12,519 bases of DNA from CAVSUR01 sp052143655 (GTDB lineage Bacteria > Actinomycetota > Actinomycetes > Streptosporangiales > Streptosporangiaceae), in the NCBI GenBank assembly GCA_052143655.1, contig JBKQSL010000531.1, positions 1 to 12,519 on the forward strand, given 5' to 3'. Under the pieces are notes generated by a model. That model was not told the DNA's origin. It was given only the letters and a program-made list of their open reading frames with translations, and did not search any database. Position numbers and translations under genes: made by a program. Below are positions 1 through 7,610 of this stretch, piece after piece; positions within the stretch are counted from its first letter, which is position 1; every line of letters starts with the position of its first letter.

Positions 1-48
1 GCGATCAGATGGACTTAGCTGCCGATAGCGATGGCAAGGGGAGCGGAG
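1..48 (+). other. window edge upstream of the G6PDH-like gene
   Basis: All three forward frames close soon: TAG at 16-18, TAG at 26-28 and TAA at 57-59. The last would overlap the G6PDH-like start by 11 bases. Any of them could be the end of an upstream operon gene, but the few residues visible match nothing I recognise. AAGGGGAG at 36-43 is the likely ribosome site for the start at 49. Confidence 0.4.
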
Positions 49-1425
49 ATGCCGACTAACTCAGTTGACGCGCTGGTCATTTTCGGCGCGACCGGAGACC
101 TGGCCAAGCTGGAGACCTTCCCGGCGCTGGTCGGGCTGGTACAGCGCGGCATGCTCAACGTGCCCGTCATCGGCGTGGCCAAGAGCGGCTGGGGGCTGGA
201 GCAGTTCCGCGACTACGCCGTCGCGTCGCTGAAGCTGAACAACATGGACCCGGCCAGCCCGGCTGCTGCCAAGATGCTCGGCCTGCTGCGCTACGTCGAC
301 GGGGACCTCGGCGACGAGGCCACCTACCGGGCGATGTCGGATGCCATCGGCTCCGGCACCCGGGTGCTGTTTTACCTGGAGGTCCCGCCCGTGTTGTTCG
401 GGCGCATCGCCGAGGGGATCGCATCGGCCGGGCGGACCGCGGGTGCCCGGGTGATGGTGGAGAAGCCCTTCGGCGCCGACCTGGCCAGTTCGCGGCAGCT
501 CAATGCCACGATGCACAAGTACTTTCCGGAGGAGGCAATCTTCCGGGTCGACGACTGGCTCGCCTTTGACCCGGTGGAGAATGTGCTCTTCGTGCGGTTC
601 GCCAACTCGATGGTCGAGCCGCTGCTCAACCGGACCTACGTGGACCGGATCCAGATCACCATGGCGGAGGCGTTCGACGTTTCCGACCGCGGCAGGTTCT
701 ACGACCGGACCGGCGCCATCCGGGACGTGGTCCAGAACCACATGCTCCAGGTCCTGGCCACCGTGCTGGCCGACCCGCCGGACAGGCCGGGCCTGGCGGA
801 CTGGCGGGACGCCAAATCGCGGGTAGTGGCCGCGCTGCGGCCGCTGACCGCCAAGGACACGGTGCGCGGCCAGTACGACGGGTACCTCCAGGTCGACGGC
901 GTCGACCCGAAATCGACCACGGAGACCTTCGTCGCGGTCCGGCTGGCCGCCGACACCTGGCGGTGGGAGGGCGTGCCGATCCTGATCCGGGCCGGCAAGT
1001 GCATGCCGGTCACGGCGACCGAGGTCGACATCCGCTTCAAGCGGCCGCCGCATGACGTGTTCGGGATCGAGCCGTTCGCGGTCCGCAATTCGCTGCGGTT
1101 CCGGATCTGGCCGGAAACCGCCGTCGGCCTGGACCTGGCCGGGAAGAAGCCCGGCGCCGGACTGGAGCCGCTGCTGGAAAGCCTGACGTTCGCAGGCCAG
1201 CCGGGGTCGGACATGCGGCCGTACGACCGGCTGATCGGCGCGGCTCTGGACGCAGACCGCTGGCTGTTCGCCCGGCAGGACACCGTCGAGGCCGCATGGC
1301 AGATCGTCGACCCGGTACTGGGCGATGCGGTGCCTGTGCATCCCTATGCCCGGGGCAGCTGGGGACCTGGCGAAGCCAGCAGGCTGCTGGCCGGCCGGGA
1401 CACCTGGCACGACCCGGTCGGCTGA
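49..1425 (+). CDS. glucose-6-phosphate dehydrogenase-like protein with altered phosphate pocket
   Basis: 458 aa if it starts at the ATG at 49, which has AAGGGGAG five bases upstream; an in-frame ATG at 31 is less likely. The whole protein aligns with Zwf: Rossmann loop GATGDLAK (13-20), VEKPFG (138-143), RFANS (183-187), catalytic QNHMLQ (229-234, His231) and RWEGVPILIRAGK (305-317). Lys45, after the second strand, could hold an NADP 2'-phosphate. Compared with the Leuconostoc enzyme, the usual RIDHYLGKE reads RVDDWLAFD (166-174): the catalytic-dyad Asp (168) stays, but the phosphate ligands His178, Tyr179 and Lys182 become Asp, Trp and Phe, Lys343 becomes Thr322, and Lys21 becomes Glu22. The family oxidises glucose 6-phosphate to 6-phosphogluconolactone in the cytosol. 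This member probably uses another or unphosphorylated sugar, or has lost activity (inference). First gene seen of a four-gene operon, 20 nt before ndh. Confidence 0.85.
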   Translation: MPTNSVDALVIFGATGDLAKLETFPALVGLVQRGMLNVPVIGVAKSGWGLEQFRDYAVASLKLNNMDPASPAAAKMLGLLRYVDGDLGDEATYRAMSDAIGSGTRVLFYLEVPPVLFGRIAEGIASAGRTAGARVMVEKPFGADLASSRQLNATMHKYFPEEAIFRVDDWLAFDPVENVLFVRFANSMVEPLLNRTYVDRIQITMAEAFDVSDRGRFYDRTGAIRDVVQNHMLQVLATVLADPPDRPGLADWRDAKSRVVAALRPLTAKDTVRGQYDGYLQVDGVDPKSTTETFVAVRLAADTWRWEGVPILIRAGKCMPVTATEVDIRFKRPPHDVFGIEPFAVRNSLRFRIWPETAVGLDLAGKKPGAGLEPLLESLTFAGQPGSDMRPYDRLIGAALDADRWLFARQDTVEAAWQIVDPVLGDAVPVHPYARGSWGPGEASRLLAGRDTWHDPVG

Positions 1426-1445
1426 GCGGCCGGCTGGAGCATGCG

Positions 1446-2822
1446 ATGACAGGCCAGTCGGGACAGCGCCGCGTCGTGATCGTGGGCGGCGGCTTCGCCG
1501 GGCTGTTCGCCGCCCGGGCACTGCGGCGTGCGCCAGTCCAGGTGACGCTCATCGACCGCGCTGAGCATCACCTGTTCCAGCCGTTGCTCTACCAATGCGC
1601 TACCGGCATCCTGTCCGAGGGGAAGATCGCCACCCCGCTGCGCGATCTGCTCAAGCGTCATCGCAATGTCGACTTCGTGATGGCCGAGGTGACGGGCATC
1701 GACGCGGCTGGGCGGCGGGTGCTGGCGCGGCGCCCGATGGGCGAGCCGATCGAGTTCGGTTACGACTACCTCATCCTCGCCGCGGGGGTCCGGCAGTCCT
1801 ATTTCGGGCACGACGACTATGCGCGTTTCGCGCCCGGGATGAAATCGGTCGAGGACGCCCTGAAAATCCGGCGGCGGGTTTTCGGCGCATTCGAGATGGC
1901 CGAGTCCGCCGACGACCCGGCGGAACGCCAGCGCTGGCTCACCTTTGCCCTCGTGGGGGCTGGACCAACGGGAGTCGAACTGGCCGGGCAGATCCGGGAG
2001 GTCGCCACCAAGACGCTGCACAGGGAGTACCGGCACATTAAGCCCGAGGAAGCCCGGGTCATGCTGTTCGACGGCGGGAGCGCCCCGCTGGCCATGTTCG
2101 GCCCGAAGCTTTCCGCGCTGGCCGCCCGTGACCTGGGCAAACTCGGGGTCGAATTGCACATGGGCGCCGTGGTGACGCAAGCGGACCTGCAGGGCCTGCA
2201 GGTCCGCGACCACGACGGCGTGCTCACCAGGCATGAGGTGGGCACCATCTTGTGGACCGCGGGCGTCGAGGCTCCGCCGCTCGCCACGGCGGTGGCGAAT
2301 GCCACGGGAGCGGAGCAGGACCGGGCGGGCCGCATCCTGTGCGGCAAGGATCTCAGCGTCCCTGGCCATCCCGAGATCATGGTGACCGGGGACCTGATGT
2401 GCCTGGACAAGCTGCCGGGGGTCGCCGAGGTCGCCATGCAGACCGGGCTTTACGCCGGGCGGCGCATCCGCCACGAGGCCCGCGGCGAGTCCTATGACAA
2501 GCCGTTCCGTTACCACGATCTGGGCTCCGCCGCCTACATCTCCCGCGGGCGCGCGGTCGTCTCGGTCTCCAAGCTGCACTTCGGCGGCTTTCTCGGCTGG
2601 TGGGTCTGGCTGTTCATCCACATCGGCTTCCTCACCGGCTATCGCAATCGCTTCGGAGCTGTGCTGAGCTGGTGGTTCGCATTTACCCGTGACCTGCGCC
2701 GGGAACGGACCTTCACCGTCGAAGACCTGCCGGTCCTGCGGGACGTCTACGAGCTGCCCCCGACCCCGGGCGCGGGCCAGCAGGACCGGGCAGCCGAGGC
2801 GCCCCGGACACCGGCCGAGTAG
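1446..2822 (+). CDS. ndh: type II NADH:quinone oxidoreductase (NDH-2)
   Basis: 458 aa. The ATG at 1446 is chosen because GGAG at 1436-1439 sits six bases upstream and the FAD fold starts right after it. Single-subunit, non-proton-pumping flavoenzyme that oxidises NADH and reduces menaquinone at the inner face of the membrane. Visible domains: FAD loop GGGFAG (14-19); second dinucleotide fold for NADH, GAGPTGVE (171-178); FAD-binding TGD (314-316), followed by the AMQTGLYAG region (330-338) where NDH-2 enzymes have their quinone-site motif; and a hydrophobic, Trp-rich C-terminal stretch (about 378-412) that fits membrane anchoring. A Pro/Ala-rich tail follows. Length is normal for the family. 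The gap to cydD is only nine bases, so translation is likely coupled. Confidence 0.9.
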   Translation: MTGQSGQRRVVIVGGGFAGLFAARALRRAPVQVTLIDRAEHHLFQPLLYQCATGILSEGKIATPLRDLLKRHRNVDFVMAEVTGIDAAGRRVLARRPMGEPIEFGYDYLILAAGVRQSYFGHDDYARFAPGMKSVEDALKIRRRVFGAFEMAESADDPAERQRWLTFALVGAGPTGVELAGQIREVATKTLHREYRHIKPEEARVMLFDGGSAPLAMFGPKLSALAARDLGKLGVELHMGAVVTQADLQGLQVRDHDGVLTRHEVGTILWTAGVEAPPLATAVANATGAEQDRAGRILCGKDLSVPGHPEIMVTGDLMCLDKLPGVAEVAMQTGLYAGRRIRHEARGESYDKPFRYHDLGSAAYISRGRAVVSVSKLHFGGFLGWWVWLFIHIGFLTGYRNRFGAVLSWWFAFTRDLRRERTFTVEDLPVLRDVYELPPTPGAGQQDRAAEAPRTPAE

Positions 2823-2831
2823 GCGCGCCAG

Positions 2832-4580
2832 ATGAGCGCGACCGGCCGGGGACCGGTTGACCCGCGGCTGCTGCGCTGTGCCGGGGCCGCCCGCGGCTAC
2901 CTGCTCGTCACCGTCGTCTTCGGGCTCCTCGGAACGCTGCTGATCCTGGCCCAGGCCGGCCTGCTCGCCCGGCTGCTCGCCGCCGCGGCGCGCGGCAGCA
3001 TCGCGGCGGCGCTGGGCGGCACCCTCGCGATGCTGCTGGCCGTGGTGGCCGCGCGGGCGGCGCTGAGCTACGGCGGGGAGGCGGCCGCGCTGCGCGCGGC
3101 CGCCTCCGTCACATCGCAGCTGCGCTGCGCGGTCACGGCCCGCTCGCTGCGCCTTGGCCCGGTGTGGCTCGCCCGGCAGCGGGCCGGCCAGATCGCCACG
3201 CTGGCCACCAGCGGCCTGGACAGCCTGGATGCCTATTTCGCCCGCTACCTGCCGCAGCTGGTCCTGGCGGTCGTGGTGCCGATCGCGGTACTGATCCGGG
3301 TGGCGGTCGCGGACTGGATCTCAGCGGTGGTCATCGCCGTGACGCTGCCGCTGATCCCGGTGTTCGCGGTGCTGGTGGGCTGGCACACCAAGGCACAGAC
3401 ACGGCGGCAGTGGCGGCTGCTGGCCACCCTGGGCGGGCATTTCCTCGACGTGGTGGAGGGCCTGCCCACGCTCAAGGTGTTCGGCCGCGCCCGGGCCCAG
3501 GAAGACGTGATCGCGAAGGTCACTGACGACTACCGGTCCGCGACCATGTCCACCCTGCGGGTGGCCTTCCTGTCCGCGCTGGTGCTGGAGCTGGCCGCCG
3601 CGGTCGCCACCGCCCTTGTCGCAGTCGAGGTCGGGCTGCGGCTGCTGTACGGGCATCTGGGGTATGAGACGGCGCTGCTGGTCCTGCTGCTGACACCGGA
3701 GGCCTTCCTGCCGCTGCGCGCGGTCGGCGCCCAGTTCCACGCAAGCATGGCGGGCGCCGCCGCGGCGGCGAGCGCCTTCGAGATCCTCGACACCCCGGTG
3801 CCGGATGAGCCGCCCGCGGTTCCCCGCCGGTCCCGGGGCGGCGCCGGCGCCGACCTGCGGGCCGGCGAGATCAGGCTCGACGGCGTCACCGCTGGCTATC
3901 CCGGCCGGCCGGGCCCGGCTCTGGACGGGGTCAGCCTAACGATCGCGCCGGGGGAGCGGATCGTGCTCACCGGGCCCAGCGGCGCGGGCAAGAGCACGCT
4001 GCTCGCGCTGCTGCTGCGCTTCATCGCGCCGACCGCCGGGACCATCACGGTCAGCGGCCCCGGCGGCAGCGCTGACCTGGCCGCTATCGACCCGGAACAG
4101 TGGCGCGGGCAGATCGCCTGGGTGCCGCAGCAGCCCTACCTGTTCAGCGGCAGCGTGGCCGCTAACATCGCCCTCGGCCAGCCCGGCCCGAGCCATGGTG
4201 CCATCCGCCGGGCGGCCCGGCTGGCCGGGGCCGCCGGTTTCATCGAGGCCCTGCCGTCCGGGTATGAGACCCCGCTGGGAGAACGCGGGCTGCGGCTGTC
4301 GGCCGGCCAGCGCCAGCGGATCGCCCTGGCCCGTGCGTTCCTGCGGGATGCGCCATTGCTGCTGCTGGACGAGCCCACCGCTCACCTGGACCCGGCCAGT
4401 GCCCGGGTCATCGGCACCGCCCTGGATACCGAGCTGGCCGGCCGCACCGTGGTCCTGGTCAGCCATGGCCGGGGCTGGTCCGGCGGTGGCTGCCGGGTCG
4501 TCAGCCTGGATCACGGGAAGCTGGTGCCCGTGGCCGGCCCGCCGTGGCCGGCCAGGCCGGCTGCGGCGGTGACCCGGTGA
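2832..4580 (+). CDS. cydD: thiol reductant ABC exporter subunit CydD
   Basis: 582 aa, start ATG at 2832, nine bases after the ndh stop, with only a poor ribosome site. N-terminal membrane domain (about 20-300) with roughly six hydrophobic helices, then an ABC ATPase domain: Walker A GPSGAGKST (381-389), Q-loop QQPYLF, signature LSAGQ (489-493), Walker B ending in Asp513-Glu514, and switch His545. The segment GLDSLDAYFARYLPQ in the membrane domain is typical of CydD rather than CydC. CydD pairs with CydC in the cytoplasmic membrane. The pair has been described as a cysteine/glutathione exporter and more recently as a haem transporter, and is needed for cytochrome bd assembly. In a mycothiol-type organism the natural thiol could differ (inference). 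The ATPase motifs are intact apart from Ala for Gly in the signature. Confidence 0.9.
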   Translation: MSATGRGPVDPRLLRCAGAARGYLLVTVVFGLLGTLLILAQAGLLARLLAAAARGSIAAALGGTLAMLLAVVAARAALSYGGEAAALRAAASVTSQLRCAVTARSLRLGPVWLARQRAGQIATLATSGLDSLDAYFARYLPQLVLAVVVPIAVLIRVAVADWISAVVIAVTLPLIPVFAVLVGWHTKAQTRRQWRLLATLGGHFLDVVEGLPTLKVFGRARAQEDVIAKVTDDYRSATMSTLRVAFLSALVLELAAAVATALVAVEVGLRLLYGHLGYETALLVLLLTPEAFLPLRAVGAQFHASMAGAAAAASAFEILDTPVPDEPPAVPRRSRGGAGADLRAGEIRLDGVTAGYPGRPGPALDGVSLTIAPGERIVLTGPSGAGKSTLLALLLRFIAPTAGTITVSGPGGSADLAAIDPEQWRGQIAWVPQQPYLFSGSVAANIALGQPGPSHGAIRRAARLAGAAGFIEALPSGYETPLGERGLRLSAGQRQRIALARAFLRDAPLLLLDEPTAHLDPASARVIGTALDTELAGRTVVLVSHGRGWSGGGCRVVSLDHGKLVPVAGPPWPARPAAAVTR

Positions 4581-6433
4581 GCGCCGAGCCCGTGCGCGCG
4601 GGCGATGCCGGGCCCGGTCCCGCGCGGCTGCACGGGAGCAGGCCCGGGCGCGCGTCAGCGCACCGGGCCGCCGGGAACCGGCCGCTGCTGCGGCTGCTGC
4701 GGCTGGCCCGTCCGCTGCGCGGCACGCTGGTGCTGTCGGTCCTGGCCGGTGCGGCCGCCACCGGCTGCGGCGTGGCACTGCTGGCCACGTCCGGCTTCAT
4801 GCTGGCCCGCGCGTCCGAGCATCCGAGCATCCTGGCGATCTCGGTGGCGGTCGTGGCAGTCCGCGCGTTCAGCGTCGGCCGCGGGGTCTCCCGTTACCTT
4901 GAGCGGCTGACCTCGCATGACGTCGCGTTCAGGGTGCTGGCTGACATCCGGGTGACGATCTACCGGCGGCTGGAGCGGCTCGCGCCGGCCGGGCTGGCCG
5001 CCTTCCGCTCCGGCGACCTGCTCGCCGCGCTGATCAGTGACGTGGACGCCACCCAGGACCTGTTTATCCGCGGCATCGGGCCGCCGCTGGCCGCCGCCCT
5101 GGTTGGTGCCGGCGCGGTGACTGTGTGCCTGCTGATCCTCGCGCCAGCCGGCGGCGTGCTGGCCGCGGGGCTGCTGGCCGCCGGAGTGGTGGCGCCGGTG
5201 CTCGCGGTCACCGCCGCGCGCCGGGCGGCCCGGCAGACCGCGCCCGCTCGCGGCGAGCTCGCCGCGGCCGTCACCGACATGCTGTCCGGGGCGGCCGATC
5301 TGCACGCGTTCGGCGCGCAGGACACTGCCGTCGCCGCTGTCGAACAGGCGGACGGGAAGCTCACGGCGCTGGCCCGGCGCTCCGCCGCGGCGATGGGCGC
5401 GGGCGCCGGGCTGGCCACCGCCCTCACCGGTCTCACGCTGTGGGCCGTGCTCGTGCTGGGCGTGGCCGCCGTCGGGCACGGCACCCTGACCAGGGTGCCG
5501 CTGGCCGTGCTGACCCTGACGGCGCTGGCCTCCTTCGAGGCAGTGACCGTCATGCCCGCGGCCGCGCTGCAGCTCGGCGCGGCCCGCGCCTCGGCCAGTC
5601 GCATCGGCGCGATCCTGGACGCACCGGAGCCGGTCGCCGATCCCGCGCTGCCGCGGCCGCTGCCCGCCGGGGCAGCGCATCTACAGCTGCGCGGCGTGCA
5701 GGTCCGGTATGAGCAGGCAGGACCGCTCGCGCTGGACGGACTCGATCTTGACCTGACGGCGGGGCGGCGGGTCGCGCTCATCGGCCCGAGCGGGGCCGGC
5801 AAGTCCACTGCGGCGGCGGTGCTGCTGCGCTTCTGCGAGCCGGCCGGCGGCACCGTCACCCTGAACGGCGTCGACCTGGCCAGCTATGCGGCCGACGAGG
5901 TCCGGACACTGATCGGCGGCTGCCCCCAGGACCCGCATATCTTCGACGCCAGCATCCGCGACAACGTGCGCCTGGCCCGGCCGGGCGCCAGCGACGACGA
6001 GCTGGCCGCCGCCGCGGCACGGGCCCGGCTGCTGCCCTGGATTCAGTCCCTGCCGCAGCGCTGGGACACCCCAGTCGGCGTGCACGGGGTGGCCATGTCC
6101 GGCGGCGAACGGCAGCGGCTGGCCCTGGCCAGGGCGCTGCTCGCCGACCCCGCCGTGCTGATCCTCGACGAGCCGACCGCCCACCTGGATCCGCAGGCGC
6201 ATGCTGCCCTGACCGCCGACCTGCTCGCCCTGACCGTCGGCCGCGCCACCTTGCTCATCACCCACGAGCTGGACGGGCTCGACCAGGTCGACGAGATCGT
6301 GGTTCTGGATCACGGGAAGGTCGTGCAGCGCGGCACGCATGAGCAGCTGATGCGCTCCGGCGGGCCGTACCGGCAGCTGCGCGAAGCGCCGTCGTTCTGG
6401 CCCGCGCCAGCCGATCTGCCGGGTGGCTGCTGA
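4577..6433 (+). CDS. cydC: thiol reductant ABC exporter subunit CydC
   Basis: 618 aa from the GTG at 4577, whose GTGA overlaps the cydD stop by four bases; this is the classic coupled arrangement. An in-frame ATG at 4544 lies inside cydD and is less likely. The first 45 residues are a Gly/Arg-rich cytosolic tail. The membrane domain carries the CydC-type run with ATSGFMLARA, VRAFSVGRG and RYLERLTSHD, which separates it from CydD. ATPase domain: Walker A GPSGAGKST (403-411), Q-loop CPQDPHIF, signature MSGGE (507-511), Walker B Asp531-Glu532, switch His563. Both ATP sites of the CydDC heterodimer therefore look catalytically complete. It is the last gene of the left operon, facing lysR tail to tail. 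Confidence 0.9.
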   Translation: MSAEPVRAGDAGPGPARLHGSRPGRASAHRAAGNRPLLRLLRLARPLRGTLVLSVLAGAAATGCGVALLATSGFMLARASEHPSILAISVAVVAVRAFSVGRGVSRYLERLTSHDVAFRVLADIRVTIYRRLERLAPAGLAAFRSGDLLAALISDVDATQDLFIRGIGPPLAAALVGAGAVTVCLLILAPAGGVLAAGLLAAGVVAPVLAVTAARRAARQTAPARGELAAAVTDMLSGAADLHAFGAQDTAVAAVEQADGKLTALARRSAAAMGAGAGLATALTGLTLWAVLVLGVAAVGHGTLTRVPLAVLTLTALASFEAVTVMPAAALQLGAARASASRIGAILDAPEPVADPALPRPLPAGAAHLQLRGVQVRYEQAGPLALDGLDLDLTAGRRVALIGPSGAGKSTAAAVLLRFCEPAGGTVTLNGVDLASYAADEVRTLIGGCPQDPHIFDASIRDNVRLARPGASDDELAAAAARARLLPWIQSLPQRWDTPVGVHGVAMSGGERQRLALARALLADPAVLILDEPTAHLDPQAHAALTADLLALTVGRATLLITHELDGLDQVDEIVVLDHGKVVQRGTHEQLMRSGGPYRQLREAPSFWPAPADLPGGC

Positions 6434-6488
6434 GGTCGGGCTCAGCCCCGTCGCCATCGCCCGCACGCCGTAGCCGCGCCGCGGCCCG

Positions 6489-6530
6489 GTCAGCGGCCGC
6501 GGCGGCTATCCGGCCGCGGCGGCCGCTGAC
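6489..6530. terminator. two-way hairpin between convergent cydC and lysR
   Basis: Perfect 12-bp inverted repeat: GTCAGCGGCCGC at 6489-6500 and GCGGCCGCTGAC at 6519-6530, with an 18-base loop. It begins 56 bases after the cydC stop. The right arm is inside the last codons of lysR (part of its Ala run) and the lysR stop at 6506-6508 is in the loop. No U-run follows on either side, as is common in actinomycetes. The terminator role is inferred from position between converging genes. Confidence 0.6.
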
Positions 6531-7441
6531 GCCTTCCGCCGGCTGACATAGTCGCGGGCGCGCGCGACGAAGATCTGGTGCAGGTCCCGCACGGCGCGGG
6601 TGGTGCGCAGCGACCTGGCCCGCTGCATGACCAGATCGACCCGCGTGTCGTCGCCGGCGATGGGCCGCCAGGTAATGATGCCGCGCTGCTCCAGCGGGTC
6701 GCCGATGACGCTGAAATCCGGGAGCACGGTGATGCCGAGCCCCTCGGCCACCATCAGCTTGCCCATCTCCGCGCCCTCGGCCGAGCAGGAAAACCCCGGC
6801 AGCTGGCCCTGCATCAGCCGGTGAATGAAGCGGTGCATCAGGTACCCCGAGCGCATCGCGATCAGCGGCTCGGTGTGCAGGTCGCCGACCCGCACCGCGG
6901 GCAGCGTGGCCAGGGCGCTGTCCGGGCGCATGCAGACGACCGGCCGGCCGTGCAGCAGCGCCGTAGTCTCCAGCTCGGGCGGCATGTCGTCGCCCGCCAG
7001 GTAGTTGACCAGCCCCAGATCCAGGCTCCCGGCCAGGATCGCCCGGTGGATCTCGTCCCGCTGCGCGCCGATGATTTCCACCTGGGTCGCGTCGTGGGTC
7101 TCCCGGAACTGGCGGATCGCCGGGGTCAGCAGTGGCACCGTCGCCGCGTTGACGGTGCCGACCCGGATCGTGCGGACGCTGCGCTGCTGCGCCCCGGCGG
7201 CCTGGCGCAGCCGGTCGGCCGAGTCGAGCACGGTGCGGATGTGGGGCAGCAGCTCGCGGCCCGAATCGCTGACCGTGGCGCCGTGCCGCCCCCGCTCCAG
7301 CAGGTCGATGCCGAGCTCCCGCTCCAGGCTCTGCACGGATGCGCTCAGCGCCGGCTGGGAGATATGCAGCTCCTCCGCCGCGCGCCGGAACGAGCCGAGG
7401 CGGGCCACCTCGGCTAGGTACTCGAGCTGCTCGATGCGCAC
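6506..7441 (-). CDS. LysR-type transcriptional regulator
   Basis: 311 aa, read from a GTG at 7439-7441; the product opens MRIEQLEYLAEVARLGSF, the usual LysR N-terminus, which fixes the start. An AGGAGA lies at 7458-7463, 16 bases away, which is long for a ribosome site. Winged helix-turn-helix at about 1-60, including AAEELHISQPALSASVQSLE. The substrate-binding domain at about 90-295 keeps VGTVNA and VAEGLGITVLPDF. It ends in a short basic and poly-Ala tail. LysR proteins bind T-N11-A palindromes and usually control the divergent gene and themselves. Here the divergent genes resemble sulfonate-use genes, so a sulfur-starvation regulator of the CysB/Cbl/SsuR kind is possible, but the effector cannot be read from the sequence. 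The gene appears intact although its neighbours are broken. Confidence 0.9.
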   Translation of the reverse strand: MRIEQLEYLAEVARLGSFRRAAEELHISQPALSASVQSLERELGIDLLERGRHGATVSDSGRELLPHIRTVLDSADRLRQAAGAQQRSVRTIRVGTVNAATVPLLTPAIRQFRETHDATQVEIIGAQRDEIHRAILAGSLDLGLVNYLAGDDMPPELETTALLHGRPVVCMRPDSALATLPAVRVGDLHTEPLIAMRSGYLMHRFIHRLMQGQLPGFSCSAEGAEMGKLMVAEGLGITVLPDFSVIGDPLEQRGIITWRPIAGDDTRVDLVMQRARSLRTTRAVRDLHQIFVARARDYVSRRKASAAAAAG

Positions 7442-7480
7442 GGCGCACGTCCGCTCTTCTCCTGGGTCCGGTCGATAAAG

Positions 7481-7510
7481 ATTATATTACCGATCAGATT
7501 GATAGGTTAA
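7481..7510 (-). promoter_or_regulatory. probable lysR promoter
   Basis: On the minus strand a perfect TATAAT (plus-strand ATTATA at 7481-7486) lies about 40 bases upstream of the lysR GTG. Eighteen bases further upstream is TTAACC (plus 7505-7510), a 4 of 6 match to TTGACA. The -35 element falls within the palindrome at 7501-7517, which would let LysR repress its own gene. Very AT-rich for this window. Start site inferred, not shown. Confidence 0.5.
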
Positions 7511-7517
7511 GCCTATC
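7501..7517. promoter_or_regulatory. LysR-type operator palindrome (T-N11-A)
   Basis: GATAGG-TTAAG-CCTATC is an inverted repeat with 6-bp arms and a 5-base spacer, with T at 7503 and A at 7515 giving T-N11-A. An outer pair CCGAT (7490-7494) and ATCGG (7515-7519) partly surrounds it. It lies between lysR (-) and the SsuD-like remnant (+), where a LysR protein would bind. No clear promoter for the plus direction was found. Confidence 0.55.
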
Positions 7518-7610
7518 GGCCCCTCGGAACTTCTTATTGGACGCCCGGCCAGCCCGGCTCGCATCCTGAGTCGCGACGCACCGTACGCGAACCGGGAGGG
7601 TCAGCAGCCG

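Noticed and set aside
61..1521. Long minus-strand open frame (486 codons) opposite the G6PDH-like gene
   Set aside because: Arg/Gly/His/Pro-rich shadow of a clear plus-strand gene; typical of high-GC DNA, no family motif.
1344..2621. Minus-strand open frame of 425 codons opposite ndh
   Set aside because: Antisense shadow; the plus strand encodes a complete NDH-2 with all motifs.
4655..5680. Minus-strand open frames opposite cydC
   Set aside because: Low-complexity Gln/Arg/Gly product with no recognisable domain, opposite an intact ABC transporter gene.
6578..7417. Plus-strand open frame of 279 codons opposite lysR
   Set aside because: Composition is that of a shadow frame and the minus strand carries a full LysR protein.
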